Shown here: piece after piece, positions 1 through 14,150 of the stretch
Layout: each line of letters begins with the position of its first letter
Position numbering within the stretch: the stretch's first letter is position 1
Source of the DNA: Liolophura sinensis
Lineage: Eukaryota; Mollusca; Polyplacophora; Chitonida; Chitonidae
Assembly: GCF_032854445.1 (NCBI RefSeq)
Contig: NC_088295.1
Span: forward strand, 48,597,385-48,657,384
Direction: 5' to 3'
DNA length: 60,000 nt
Program-made: the position numbers and the translations under genes
Notes under the pieces: model-generated
What the model was told of the DNA's origin: nothing
The model's input: only the letters and a program-made list of their open reading frames with translations
Database searches by the model: none

Positions 1-1495
1 GTACAAAAAAGATAATACAAAATGGCTACCAAACTGGAAGGTCAGAAGAATAAGGAAAGGGATAACTTGGATCAGTTGATTAAAGGTGTACTAAATTTTT
101 AGTTTTGTATTAACTTCTGTCTTTAAATGCTAAAATTACACTTGTTATATAGTGGGATGAGTAACCAGAATTCCTAACTACACATGTAAATCATTCAACA
201 GGGAAATAATAGAGAAATATGATAGCTATTGCTACAAGTAATTAACAGGAATGTTCCACAACCTCTTACTCATGGCTAGCAGTGTTTCTGTGGGTACAAA
301 ACAGAACATTCTCCAAATCAAAAAACAAAGGTGCTATATCTGGCTAAGTAATTTGGCGTGTCTTGGTTTATCGGTTCATTTTGGCCAAAGCACAATCCAG
401 TTCCTGCCAGCAAATGTACGTAACCAAGCCCTGAGATAAGTGCTGAATCATTCTATCTTAGATCCAACACACCAGGTTACTTTTAAAAAGCAAACATTCT
501 CTCCAAGGCTGAGTCAAAATATTTTATGTTTGTGTCAAGCTTCAGCCAGCTCATCAGTGAGTAAGAAAGCAGAATAGCACAAACATCATGAGGATCAGAT
601 GCCAAAGCCACAGGGTTCCTTCTTAGCTGGGGGCATGATGATGCAACTATCTCGAACTTTCTAGATTTGACAATTTGTTTACGTTTACAGCTTCACAGCT
701 TTTTATGATCCCACAATCTTAGACTATAGTTTTATATCCCGCCATTCACTGACAGACGTTTCAAGCAAGGGAAATCGTTATGTGTTTTTTTTGCACATAC
801 CAAACATAAACTGAAGGGACCTAATACACATGGGTGCATGGCAAAACTAAACTTTCTAACAAAAAAAAATCCCACCCATTTTCAAACCTACTTGAACAGA
901 AATAAATTATAATCTGTACATGGTGCATTTGTCAGATTTTCTATCTTTTGGGTGAGCTGTTTAATTTAATGTACTGTATAAAGGCCAATTTCTCCTAAAC
1001 TTTTTATGTCTTACTGATGTTGGTTGGTTTAACAACAAATATCAACAATATTAATTCTAAACAAAGCAAAGTTTGAAATTTTATACATTACATGTATGTA
1101 AAATAAATAAAGTTGCAATGTACAGCAAAGGAACTCTTGAAAATTCTCAGTCTTAGAACAGGATCTCTGATGACCCAGCACTTGAAAGATGCGCATAATA
1201 ACTAACTGGTCACCGTAACCTGTTTCTACTTTCACCAGCATAATAATAGAAGAAGTTAACCATTCAACTATGTCGAAGAATACACCACTCTTACAATGTT
1301 GTATGTTCGCCAGTGCATTTTTCCTAAAACAAATTCAGAAAAAAAATATCTGCAGATTCCTCTGAAACTTTATACAGTAACTTTCACTCATAGTGAGCAA
1401 TGACATATGACTCTATTTGTTTGTGGTTTAATGTAATACTCAAGAATTTTAACTTCAGACCAATCACTACTGTAATGAAGTTTAAAAGCTCTTGC
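1..1495 (-). other. Partial 3' intron of the PET-LIM gene
   Basis: The sequence downstream of the LIM2 exon is AT-rich and shows no LIM3 exon in any frame (no C-x2-C...W-H...C pattern). No repeat family, RNA gene or strong promoter is seen. The next exon must lie left of position 1. Confidence 0.7.
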
Positions 1496-1696
1496 CTTGT
1501 AGTCTGGTCCAATAGGTTTCTTGCACTCTTCACAATTGTGTGCAAAGAGTTCCTGGTAACAAGGGATGCAGTATGGGTGCTCCTCCTTGACAATGTAGCG
1601 ACACGCCACCAGTCGCTTGTCACACTTCCAGCAGCACAGGTGCTCCTTGTGGAAATTCTGCTCCATAGCTTTTGTGTACTCGCCCGAAAATACCAA
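1496..1696 (-). CDS. Lmpt: PET-LIM gene, LIM2 exon with start of LIM3; probable GC donor
   Basis: The acceptor CTGTTTTGTAG gives a phase-0 entry at LVFSGEYTKAMEQNF. LIM2 is completed by H16-x2-H19-x2-C22-x2-C25 and C43-x2-C46 (counted within the exon; the first pair is in the preceding exon), then C55-x2-C58 opens LIM3, ending K-K-P-I-G-P-D-Y-K. Family alignment expects an exon end after that Lys (Limpet/FHL continue D-L-S-Y-K). The bases there read AAG followed by GCAAGA, a GC-type donor; no good GT donor is close, and beyond this point the frame loses LIM spacing. The remaining LIM exons are left of the window. Confidence 0.9.
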
Positions 1697-3589
1697 CTAC
1701 AAAACAGATCAGAAAAAAACACATATACAATATCAGCTGTTCATGACCTACTCTTCCTGACTTTCCGTAGGAATCTTAATTTTGGTTAATTTATATCTGA
1801 ATTTATCACAAAAAAAAAAAAGAATACTGTGAATGTCGGTGACCTTGAAAGTTCAAAAATTTACAATCCCAATCAGATATAACCGTCCTATCAAGAGAAT
1901 GTCTGGATAGAAACTCTGAGAAGAAAAGCCTGCCACATGAGACACAACAGGAGATCCCCTGGCCAAGTCAATAAGAGGTCAAATCCAAATTTATAGCATA
2001 GTGTAGCCAAAATGAACAAGAATTCAAGAGCATGCATGCATTATAAACCATGGTGATCGAAGTGTAAGGTCTACAAAAGCATGAAATGACAACACAGGGT
2101 AATCAATGCTAGTTAGCTGTACATAAATCCAATTTGACCACGTGAACAGCTGACTTCTTCACAATATAATACTTGAATGAATGAATGAATGATTATGGGT
2201 TAATGCCACATAATATTTGAGTATATAAACAAACACAAATGCATATTAAGCAGCTGTAAAAATGCATTACAATGCACTGTACATAGTCCTTAGACGTGAA
2301 CCTGGAAAACACAGGCTATTTAAAACAATGAAAGTGAGGACTTCAGACTAAAATAAGTTAGAAACACACACTGTACAAACCTCATCAATGAGAGATAAAT
2401 GGTTGGTGAGGTGGAAATTAGTTACATCACCAATACGTATAGTACAGAAGAAATATGTCTCGATCACTACAAGTAGCTTAGACCATAAACCATATTTGTA
2501 ACATGGATGGCAGCAACTGTGACACACAATACATACATATACTCACTGCTAAAGAAGCAAGGTTCAGTTCTATTGGATTCAGCCTCCAATGCAAGACACG
2601 TTAGAGGCGCCAGAGAACCACGATTGATAGAGTTAGGTCAAAGAGGAGATAGGAAAATGGCTACTCGAGTCAGACAATTGGCCTGTATACTTGAAAATAA
2701 TTTGTTTTAAGCACCGCTTCATTTGAGGCAAAAAGACGCCTAAAGGCCATCTCTGTTCCATGTCAGGAAAGAGATTTTGGCCAGGAATTTATGTAAATGA
2801 TCACAAAATAGTGTCTGTGTATCAGTGGGATGGCTTGGGGTATATCACATGTGTTTCATATTGATTATTCCAGACAAAACGCAGAGCAATGCCCTTCCAC
2901 AAAGTTTCTGGAGAGCTTCCAGCCATGGATATATTGCCTCGAACCATCAAAGACTCCAAAGACAAATGATTTTTAGCGATGGAGGGGTATTGTATTGGGA
3001 AGAATCCAAATCATTTGTGTCAGTGAAGTTCTATGTTCTGTCCCAGGACAAACCAAATCGCTTTTAATGACAGACACCCCTATTTCCCTCTAAATAAGAC
3101 TAAAGTTTGGCTAATCAGATTCTTACTATGGAATCTCAAACACACTAACTTTTTTTTCTTACTGTGACATGCGCGTGTCTACCTGATGAATATATATGAA
3201 TTTTCTTGCTCGCCTTGCATTTTGTAAACGTAACGCAATGACATGTTGCAGTCAGAAATTGATTTATATCTAAAATGTACATCCTCAAGATAACCATTCA
3301 TGTATTGTCATATAGCATGTATTAGTTTTTTATTGGACAGGTTTGTTACGGTTTTGTGCTGATTTGTTTACCTCACTGAACTAATTAAGATGCACACTCT
3401 AAAGTGTTTATGGGTGGAGAAAATTGAACAATTCAGAGCAAATCAACAATCAAACTTTTAGTTCTTTCCGTGACCAGTTGCAGTGTTACATAGAACAGAA
3501 TTTGACTGACTACCTTGATGCTGATGGGACAGGTACTAGCCACCTATTGGCACAGTACACATACCAGATGCTTCAAACATAACATAATT

Positions 3590-3850
3590 CTTCAACCTTT
3601 TCGCATGTTAGCAAGGTGTTTATTCAAGCATATTCTGAAGGCATTATTCTGTGTTGACTGATAACATTATACTTCTTGTGAAGCCCTGAAACTGGCCAAT
3701 CCAACCAATACAGTTTTGTCACCAAAACTGAATTAAGAGTTTGCAAAAATTGCACTGAAAGCTGCTCTTTCATATGCGACAAGGCTGGAGAATTAGGGAA
3801 ACTGTTGTCATTTTGCTAAAATACAAGTATATTCGACTGTAGATTTGAGA
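3590..3850 (+). repeat. Dispersed repeat, inverted partner of 45280-45570
   Basis: ttcttcaaccttttcgcatg, cctgaaactggccaatccaa and gaaagctgctctttcatatg match the reverse complement of the 45.3 kb copy with small gaps. No coding sequence seen. Confidence 0.75.
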
Positions 3851-4740
3851 TGAATGCCATATAAAGCTAACGTGATTAATGTCATGATTTACGTATGCGG
3901 CAGTTCATTTACATCTGAAAAAGTAAGATGTACAATGTAAAAGAGCAATAACTTTCACATTGTCTTCTCCATGGTCACACAAAGTCCACAAGAAATCTAT
4001 GGACCTGACATGTCCTTTTCATTGCTTGCATGATTCAAAACAAGTCTGTGGTAAAAGTTTATCTCTTATCAACAATGGTATGTTCAAATACTTACATGCA
4101 CAAGATTTGTGCTGATGCACCCTTACTGGATAAAGCTGCATAAATACATGAAACTCCTCCATAGCACACGATCATATTCTATGCATGCTTTTCTGTATCC
4201 TTAGAGAGGGGTGCAAATGTAAACAAAAAATGTACCCTCAAGAAATAATGGTGGCCTACAATGCTTCTGATAAGGCATATAATCTGGCTTCAAACTATGA
4301 ACCCACCCTTCTCTAATACACTGGCTTCCTACAGTTTTAAGCTGTCAATACAAAATAAGAGAGCAAAGAAAACAGGCTATACTGGGGTTCTGCACAGCAG
4401 CAGAACGGTTTGGTGCACAGGGTTTTAAAGAGTTAATAGTTCACAATGCTAAATTAGAAAGGCATGTCTGTCCCCAGCAGTATATGTAAACAAGTTCTCT
4501 CAGTTCTCATCATAGATTTAGCCCTGTATGGACTCAACACTTAATGCATGTACAGTACATCCTTCTAGACTTCCAGTTAAAGGCCAAAACATTGATACAA
4601 CATCTTGTGTAATGAATTCTACAGCTAACTACACCTCTCCTTCATTAATTGGTGGTCACTAGGGGATAAATCCACAATCCATATCATAAGCATGTTGTAA
4701 TTTTAGTAGGTCACTGCATGTTGCCTGAAAGAACCAATAC

Positions 4741-4999
4741 GCCTAGGCCCTAAGATCAATCACAATGGGAAAGAGAGTTGCCACAGGCCTGGGCCCTAAG
4801 ATCAATCACAATGGGAAAGAGAGTTGCCACAGGCCTGGGCCCTAAGATCGATCACAATGGGGAAAAAGAGTTTCCATAGGTCTAGGCCCTAACACCAATC
4901 ACACTCGGGGGAAAAGAGCTGCCACAGGCCTAGGACCCAAGACCAATCACAATGGGGAAAAAGATTGCTCATAGGCTAAGGCCTATGGGGAAAGACAGT
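4741..4999. repeat. Minisatellite, 46-48-bp unit, about 5 copies
   Basis: The unit opens with cctaggccctaagatcaat and continues with cacaatgggaaagagagt. Copies begin near 4742, 4788, 4834, 4881, 4929 and 4976; the first three are nearly identical and the later ones decay. Confidence 0.9.
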
Positions 5000-6324
5000 T
5001 GTTGGGTGTTTATCAAGATTCTTGCATTTAATATAACAAATGGTCTGTACTGTTTATTTTATTTTTATTTGCAGATAAGTGGAAACCAAAACAAGAAGTA
5101 AAAAACAAATGTTCTAGCTGCCACGTAATCTACACGCTTCACCACTCTTTTCACGTGGTCTGTCCACATTTCAGCAGCTCCAATTATCAACTATATTACC
5201 TTTATATCATCATTAGCTGACAACAGCAAAGTACTATCTTTTCCAGCGTTTAGGCAACACCAAATTTATTGCTTTTCATGGGAGAGCCAACACTAAAAAA
5301 AATTTTAAAACGGAATAAAACTGAAAATCCACTGTTCTTGCCTGAATAGCCTGTTCTTATGACTTTTTTTTTCTGGGGTGTCTGCAAAGGGTGTGGTAAA
5401 AGAATGCAGCAAGGTCTATATTCACAGTTAAATATAATTCCATAGTCTAGTCGTGCGTACAGCACTCAAGATTTCTAATGCATACACATACACTTAGAAA
5501 TACTTCCATATACAGTTCAGCGTTCCTGTAATTATGTCTCAGAGACCTACACATAGAATGTACATGTAGAAGGGCACCTGTACTTGTAAGGCGTGCATTG
5601 ATCTGAGATAACATCTTTATCCAACAACATGTACACTCTAGTACACTATCCCCAAGGTCAGCTTTAACAGTTAACAGTGAGTACAGAACCCATGATACAT
5701 ACTTGTGAGCTCATGAGTTGAAATCATGTGCCTCAAAGACCTACACAGTGAAAACTCCAGGACTCTTGTGCTATGTCTTGACAGCCCCATCCCTACAATT
5801 GACTATAACATCTTAACTGTGGGTGGACATGCCTTTATTCGGCTAGACCCCAAACATGGCAAATCTCGCAGCTATAAATAGCCTGGTAAAAATGAAACAG
5901 CCAACTTTTCATCAGTTCATCACTCCCAACAAAAAGGCGGGACTTTTTTTTTTTCATCATAGCCACAGGCAAACAGCCAAATCTCCCAAAATAAGTTCGG
6001 CTCCTCATTCAGTCAGCAGGTTTAACATCTCTAAAAAAAGGATTACGCACAAAACACTGCTGCAATGTGCGTAATAGACACAAATATTGATTGTCATGCT
6101 TTTCTTTTCTGTATCATGAAGCTAAGACAAAAGATTTTCATCCATCCACAGAAACAGTTCTGACGCCAATAGCATTTGCATATATCAGTTGATAATAAAG
6201 GTCTTTGTCACCCGTGCCACATAAATTCATCCATCCAATGAGAATGAGTATTCATATGTGTCACTATAGTTGCATAAGACATCCATGTCAACGGACACAG
6301 TAATGTAACGTGCTTGTAGTTGTC

Positions 6325-6960
6325 ACATTAATGCTATACTTAATCGGCTCATTAATGTTACACTTAAACTACCACATGCAATCATGTTACACTTAAAGGG
6401 CAACGTCAGTACAGCCAGGATGCCACATTTATGTTATACACTTAAACTGCCACATTAATGTTATACTCAAGCTGCCACATCAATGTTACACTTAAACTGC
6501 CACATTAATGTTATACTCAAGCTGCCTCATCAATGCTACCCTTAAACTGCCACATTAATGTTATACTCAAGCTGCCACATCAATGTTACACTTAAACTGC
6601 CACATTAATGTTATCTTCAAACTGGCACATCAGTGTTACACTTAAACTGCCACATTAATGTTATACTCAAGCTGCCACATCAATGTTACGCTTAAACTGC
6701 CACATTAATGTTATACTCAAGCTGCCACATTCAAGTTACACTTAAACTGCCACATTAATGTTATATTCAAACTGCCACATTCATGTTACACCTGAGCAGC
6801 CACATTAATTAATGTTATTTATTTATTTATTTATTTGATTGGTGTTTTACGACGTGGTCAAGAATATTTCACTTATACGACAGCAACCAGCATTACGGTG
6901 GGAGGAAACTGAGCAGGGCCCACGGGAAATTAAGTAATGTTATACTTAAGCTGTCATACA
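6325..6960. repeat. Minisatellite, 25-bp unit in 50-bp dimers
   Basis: Two alternating 25-bp variants, ctgccacattaatgttat and ctgccacatcaatgttac (each followed by a short actc/actt tail), repeat about 19 times, giving a 50-bp higher-order unit. A SINE interrupts the array at about 6816-6933, and array sequence resumes after it (taatgttatacttaagctg). Confidence 0.9.
6816..6932 (-). mobile_element. SINE family A, truncated, nested in minisatellite
   Basis: A TTTA-rich tail followed by gattggtgttttacgac, aagaatatttcacttata and cagcattacggtgggagg: the 3' part of the family in reverse orientation, missing the tRNA head. taatgtta occurs on both sides and may be the target-site duplication, though it is also part of the array unit. 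Confidence 0.85.
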
Positions 6961-8293
6961 AATGTAATCTATACACCGACTAATCCATGGAGCACTTCAA
7001 CAGCTATATCAATTAAACTTACCATCAGTAAGAGTTATTATATACAAATTTATTTAAAAGTGTATGTCACTTGAAACCTGACGCCAAGTTGATAAATTAA
7101 AGTAGAAACAATAATACACATTTTAAGAGAATTTAATCAGATGTCTCTGGTTAGAAAGTAGATATTAGTACAGCCTCATATAGTCAAGCATCAAAGCAGC
7201 TTAATTATGTCATAAATCAAATTAACGTGTTGAATTAATTACACCCTAATGTTACACATGAAAATAGTGAAATATCAAACAGATGGATAAATCAGAGTCA
7301 ACAGAATTAAATGTAATGTTGATGACACGTTATATCTCTGCCTGACACGTCACAGTTTGAACTGTGAGTGCATATACACATAAGCATCCATCTGCCTGAT
7401 TTATTCTAATATGCTAACACTTAGAGGCCTGTGTTAATATGTTCTGTTCTGGGTTGCAGAGGTTTTAGGGCAGACCCCTGTGAAATATACAGGACTGCCC
7501 TCCTAGAAAAGCATTAACCTTTTGATCTTGCTGGCAGAGGTAGTAAACCGCAGTCACCCACAGGCACACACACATATATATATATATATACATACACCAT
7601 TTGGGGAGCTACCTGAAGTAATGGAAAGGAAGCATTTGCTAGAACATGTGTTGGAGGAAGTCGGCGGGCCGGCAGGCCTGCTCACAAGGAGCAGATATAT
7701 GAGGTGATAGGTGAAGGGATGAACTGTCTATAAACAACATGCACAAGCCAAGCTGTGAGTCAGAAAATTCCTATAAAAGCAGCTGAAGTCTGTATGTAAA
7801 AGTATCCAGCAGGCATGAGGTGAGATGAATTCTGCATGGTTTTACAGAGCTCAGACATATAGTCCAGTATACACCTAGATGAAAGGAGTTTTAAGGAACC
7901 AGTTGTGATTCTGGTAGTTGGCATGTACTTCTTCACCACGCAACTTTATCTGGGATTTGGATTGCCTGGACACAAGTCAATCATTTGGTTTAGGGGACAG
8001 TATGAATTGCAGTGAAAATCAATACACAGAATGTCCCTTAAATAGAATAGATCCAAAAATATGACATTCTACAACTATCATGAAAATCAAGATTGTCATG
8101 CATAGATCCACTGGATGAATGTCTCCTTAACCATTTGCAGCATTTTTGCTTAGATCTAGCACATGTCCAAGGGCATAGATTTGGCCTTGGCAAGGTTAAC
8201 TCTACATGATGAAAAATCTGTGCAGACTTGAGAAGTACATTTACACCTATAATCTCTGTATGTTACACCTATCACACATTTTGTCCCACAATA

Positions 8294-8486
8294 CTATATT
8301 TCACCTAAAATTTAGCATTTTGCAAGTGACACATTTTGTTTGTTTATGATTAACGTATCCATAATTTATAGGACAATTTGCAGAGGTCTTTGTGAAGCTT
8401 AATTCATTTCTCATCAGAAAATTTTCAGACGTTTAAATGCTTTTGAAAGTGTATTTTCATCCAACCGAACTTTAAGTGAAATACAC
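8294..8486. mobile_element. MITE copy 1 (TA-flanked, inverted-repeat ends)
   Basis: The left end ctatatttcacctaaaattt and the right end aactttaagtgaaatacac are imperfect inverted repeats (the right end reversed reads gtgtatttcacttaaagtt). TA lies immediately outside both ends (8292-8293 and 8487-8488). No open frame, about 193 bp. The TA target and size fit a non-autonomous Tc1/mariner-like element; the family is related to the copy at 30075-30283. Confidence 0.65.
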
Positions 8487-9794
8487 TAAATTGTTTCAAA
8501 CTTCCTAATGACTTACACCTGTATAATTTTTTTTCCCTATATGGCAGAATGCATGGAGAACTAACTTCACACACACCTAATTAAATGGCGAAAAGGCTGA
8601 ATTTTGGGGTCACATGTTGGCCTACAGAGTATCTCTATGAACAGCCTCAGCCCCCACTCTTAAGCTGGTCTGGCTAACAGACATGCAGGCTACATGATTC
8701 AGCAGCCCACTGGGGTTAACCCACAGGCTACACACCCACATGAGCTACAGATAATTATTAACATCTCTGGTAAGATGTTACTTATTAGGTGAGATGAAGA
8801 CGTACTCCCCCTACCCTAGGGAATCTCCAGCCAAGCACTATGACAAATTGGTGAACAACACAGAGCATAAATTTAAGCTACTGCAAACAACTAATCCAAC
8901 CATAATAACTCATCCTGTAACTTCAATCAAGGTGTTCATTATCAAACTAGAATAGGAAAGGTCCAAGCTGGAAAGTACGTCAGTCTATTGGATGAAGGAA
9001 ACTGGAAGGCCTAGATTAAACTGCTGCCCTTTGGCAAGTCGCTGAAGAACTTTTCCATGTGTGACAAGAAAGATATGCACACCTCACTGCTGGAACACAA
9101 GAATTAAATCTCCAATGAATTATCGACTTCACAAATCGCCACACAAGCATTATCAACTGTTACATATGGGATAAAGAGCCACAGCATGCAGCACTGGCAG
9201 ACATAAGAATATGAGATTATAAGATCTATTTTGCAGTTTACAACTTTTTTGTTTTTGATAACAATATTTTTTAAATAATTATCACAGCATGGTCATTTTG
9301 AAAGAAACTGGAAACAAAGGCTGTTATCCAGACAGTCAATCCTGCGCAACCAGTAGTACATTACATAAAGATAATACAGACCTGCACCTACATATATATA
9401 TAAAATACCTATATATATATGTTTAAAATGCCTTCAAAGTATAAATATGAGTGTTCAATTTAAAAAAAAGCCAAGGGGTTGATAACAGGCTTCAATTCTT
9501 TAATAGTTTTCTACAAGAAATCTAAGATAGCAGACTGTAGCCATTACGACACAAGCTTATGTACAGCGCAGGTACGAACGTATTGCCTAAGTACAAACTT
9601 GATTGGTTAAAAACTGTTCAAGACAAAAAGTCCACACACCACTTCATTTCATGATGGAAAAAGATACACAATATTTGTTGGGTTAGTTACTTTCCAAAGA
9701 GTTTAATATTATTGTTCCCTACTCAACAGTGTTCTTAAAAATTCATATACATGCATTTATCTGAATTACACCCCACCGTCTCCCTCCTCCTCTA

Positions 9795-9827
9795 CCCCCC
9801 CCCCCCCCCCCCCCACCCCCACCCCCA
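9795..9827. repeat. Poly-C tract
   Basis: Twenty consecutive C, then ACCCCC blocks. The complementary strand could form a G-quadruplex. Confidence 0.9.
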
Positions 9828-10592
9828 CTAAAAAGTAGATCGGTACATTCTACTATCGATCTTTATGCTAGGTAAATTAATTATCATTCTTGATGGGAGA
9901 GATTATTTAATAAATATAACACACATAAAATATACACTAAGAAGTTAATTAACTCGGTGATAGAAAGTTACAGTTTCACAAAGAACAATTCTAACTCGGA
10001 GATGATTGATATTTACAATAATGAAATAACAACAGGGCAAATTTTATTTAAGCAATATACTTCTCAGGGAATAAAGTCAGCCAAAACATGGAATCCCAAC
10101 AGAGGATGCTAGTAGTAATGCCTAGCTGAGTGAAAAAACATATATATAACCCATGACATCTTAGTTAACAGCAATCCATACACTTTGCTGACTCAGCCAT
10201 TTATCTCCAGGTCTGCGTGCCGTAAACATTCTAACAACTGCTAATCTGAAGCAGACGGCTCAATATAGCCAACACAAATATACCTTTCTACCCTAATAAT
10301 TCAAACATTGAGTAGTTAAGCCCATGCAGGATTTCTGCTTTGCATTTAAATTTTCTCATTTCTTATTTTTGATGAAGACCCTCATATTATGTAATTAAAT
10401 GGTATCTGTAACTGAATCAAACCTTATTCAAAAGTGGTATGGAAAACAGTTCATGGAATATCGGTGATGATCTGATCTTCCAAACATGGGCTTCACATTC
10501 TTCAGTAACATTCTAAATTCACATCTGCTGTAATTTGCCCACATTAACCATTGCAAGAGACAAAATTAGAAACTCAACTGTCACTGAAGGGT

Positions 10593-10634
10593 ATTATTTT
10601 GCAGTAAGTCATGGTTATTTTGCAGTAAGTCATG
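10593..10634. repeat. 21-bp tandem duplication
   Basis: ttattttgcagtaagtcatgg is present twice in tandem. Confidence 0.8.
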
Positions 10635-11392
10635 GTAACGTCGTATGATTCATCAACAGATTTTACCGCAGCTGCAGCCTGACTGACAACATGCACATCT
10701 TATCACGACCTTTTAATAGTTGAACCATAATCAGTATCTAGAGAACCCTGACTTATCTTTCTCTTTTCACTGTTAACCATATGTGTGAGTCTCAGGTACA
10801 CATAGCAGGGATAATGTAGAAATATATATATGTACGCTAGATATGCTACCAAATGATATTCCTATTTAACAGCTGTACCTATAGGACAAACCTTTGCATT
10901 TCACAATGAAAATGTGTTCATATACACATGAATATCATGTCTATAATACGAAAATACTATACTAAAGCTTCCAGATGGCTTTCTCTCCAATCTTTTTCAT
11001 GTCAAAAAAAAAATCTAAATCTCATTTTTCCTCTCATCATTCTGGATGTTGGACATCATACATTTTTTAAGAGGCAAAATATTCAATAAACAGGAAACAC
11101 TAAAAAAAAACAAGAAAAAAACTTCAGTATGTTTTCTGTCAATCAATCAAACCTCTGTTCTGCAGCAAGACACATCCCCTACTCTAGAGCCTCAAATTTA
11201 CGGGCTGTTCCAGTCAATGGAAAAAAAGAAACTAGCTGTTTTCTAGATTTGACTTTTTCACTGTCAGCTGTCAGCCCTTATCTTAGCCTCAGTTTTCTTT
11301 CCAAACAAATTATTAGCTTTGGACACATTACATGCTTCAATTCATAAAAGACCCAAGAAAAATATTTCACATATAGCAAACACAGAGACAAG

Positions 11393-11466
11393 AAAGTCTT
11401 AAACTCAATATCCAACATAAAAGGAAAGTCTATTAAACTCAATATCCAAAATAAAAGGAAAGTCTA
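11393..11466. repeat. Tandem duplication, about 35 bp, two copies
   Basis: aaactcaatatccaacataa followed by aaggaaagtcta occurs twice with one substitution in the first part. Confidence 0.85.
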
Positions 11467-12850
11467 CTTATTTAGTAAATTTAGTGGCTTTGAAGATTAA
11501 TTTGACTAGCATTTATTCAATCATTGTGCAAGTCATACTTCCATAAATATTAATCTGCACCTCAATAAAATGTAAGCAAAGTAAAGAACAAGCCAGTGAA
11601 CAGAAAAGAGAGAAAAACAAGGCCTTTCTCTAAATTAATTAGCGACAGAGCACATCTGTTTTAAACACCAAGTACAGACCGGCATCTGTGGCAGGTCAGC
11701 CTGACCTTGTGGTCAGGAAGGTGAGAAATACAGTGTTATAAGACCTAGAAGCTGTGTAGAGAGATGAAGATGTCTTACCCTGGATAATAACACAGAGGGG
11801 CTTGCCTCCCTTACTGACCAGACCCTGAGTACCGCTTACACTGACCAACTGACTGCTGAGGTCTACAGTCCCCACCCTTGGTGAACTAATACTAAATCCA
11901 CCCAGCTTAATTCTTACTTTCTAAACTTTTGTACATACATCTCCTTAGTAACCAGCTTAGGGATGGTGTGCAAAACTGGACCCAAAATGGAGATGGGGCC
12001 TGAAAAGGAGGGAGTGGTGCAGTGTGCAAAATTGGGGGGCAGGAGAGTGGCAAAGACAGAGGGAGACGAATTGAGGAGGGTATGGGATGGGGCCAGTCAG
12101 CTAGCCAATAATGTGACTGCTGTGTATTAACTTATATGAAATTTAACACTCGTAATAAATCTATGATCCAAAATCCACACAAACATAATTAAGAATCGAA
12201 AAGATTAAAGTATAAGTACTTTTGATTACTCCCTGCTTGTAAACAAAAAACATTGTAGCACATGTTCCAGAAGACATAAATTCTGGAAAAACAAAATAAA
12301 GCAAAACAGGTAGAGTCAAAAATCTAATTTACATGTAAATAATTCTGAGTGTAGCTATGTATATACATATCACTGTGATTTCTAATATAGTTACATGTAC
12401 AATATGGCAAGATTGCTGGATGACTGCGAACATTGCTTACAGTGTAAAACTATGAGTGCAAAACTCCAATACTGACATTTATATATCCTGTTGCCAATGT
12501 AGAATTTCTAGCGGTTAAAATTTGAAAAATTATGGTAGGACGCAGCTTTCATGTGGCTGAGTGCTATGTATCATAAATAAGCATGTGCAAATAAATAAAC
12601 CTGATATGATTTAACCTAATTTCACCACAGGTATGGCATGCATAGTGCATGATTTGGCATATTAGACAGATGTTATCTGATTTGGGCAACCAGAAGTTAT
12701 TTTACAATTTCTACAAAATACTGCATCTGGTATAAGAACTCGACCACAAACATTTTAGAGGCAAACAAAGGACATGATATATACTACTGTTGGTATCAAA
12801 GCTTCCAGCAGGATATATTCCTACCTTTCAAACAAACTTCTGAACACATT

Positions 12851-13011
12851 TCTATGATGTATAGAAACTCTCAAAAATCAGATAAATTTAGTAATTTAGT
12901 CAGGGACTCAAATACAATATTTTAAGTCTAAGTTCTATGATGTATAGAACTCTCAAAAATTAGGTTAGTTTAGTACTTTAGTGATGGACTCAAGTATAAT
13001 ATTTTAAGTCT
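12851..13011. repeat. 83-bp tandem duplication
   Basis: tctatgatgtatagaa followed by actctcaaaaat and ending atattttaagtct occurs at 12851 and 12934, with scattered differences. Confidence 0.85.
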
Positions 13012-13844
13012 TCAACATCTCATGAATTACGCTAACCAATTGCATTTAAATTTATGGATCACTGGTGAAATTTATCAAGGGTTTACAGCAGTAGAATGTG
13101 CATGTACAGAACTAGACTGTTCTAGTCCATGGACCAGCTTCTCTGCACAAATGGTAAACAGAAAGCTTGAGCTGTGAGAAAGCCAAGGCCTGAGGCTGCT
13201 TATCATTTGCGATTGTTCTATGAAAACAAAGACCCACCAAGACATATTTTACTGTGGCATATGTATGTCATCGGGCATTCTGACCTGTACACAGCCTGAG
13301 AATGGCCTAGTTGTTTTGTCACAGCTCTCATCATATGTGTGCTCTGAGTCAATTTAGTGTCATTAAAACCTACAGTGACCAAACACTCCAATTATGATCA
13401 CCAAACAATTAACATGAGAAGGAGTCAATACCATTTTTTTTTAATCTAAATATTTTGCTATGATTCTGAGACATTTACATAGATGTATTTGAGATTGAGA
13501 ACTAATCCTTTTGAAACACCTTAATACTTATATTACAGCGAGGTATCCTTTCAATACCCCACCCTCAATCACCACACCAAACACGTGTATTACAACAATG
13601 TTTAACAATTTACTCAGAACTGCTCCCATAACTTAAAAATAGTGCTCCTCTTCCCTCCTTTGGCTGGAAAGTTATCTCACATGACTGGGGGATTACTGCA
13701 CGCAGGGTTAAAATAGGGTAATAGTACGTACCTCATGCCACTGTAAGGAATATTTTAGTCACTAATACATGGTACTGTTGCCAAGTTTTGTGAGGGGGTG
13801 GCCAAATGTTAGGTTGTCAAAATATGATCCCCCAAAGTACACCA

Positions 13845-14150
13845 GCTAGAGTACACAGAGCATATACACACCGCTAAAGTACATAGAATATATTCGTGCG
13901 GCTAGAATACATAGAGTACATACATACAGCTAGAATATATAGAGTACTCTAGAGTACCTCGAGTGCAGTACATACAGCTAGAGTACTTCGAGTACAGTAC
14001 ATACAGCTAGAGTGCACAGAGTACAGTACATACAGCTAAAGTACATAGAGTACAGTACATACAGCTAGAGTACATAGAGTAGACTACATACAGTTAGAGT
14101 GCATAGAGTACAGTACATAGAGCTAAAGTACATAGGGTACAGTACATACT
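13845..14150. repeat. Minisatellite, 29-bp unit, about 10 copies
   Basis: Unit built on cagctagagtac plus agagtacagtacata; copies begin at 13975, 14004, 14033 and 14062, spaced exactly 29 bp. The left side is more decayed. The unit is rich in GTAC palindromes. Confidence 0.88.
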
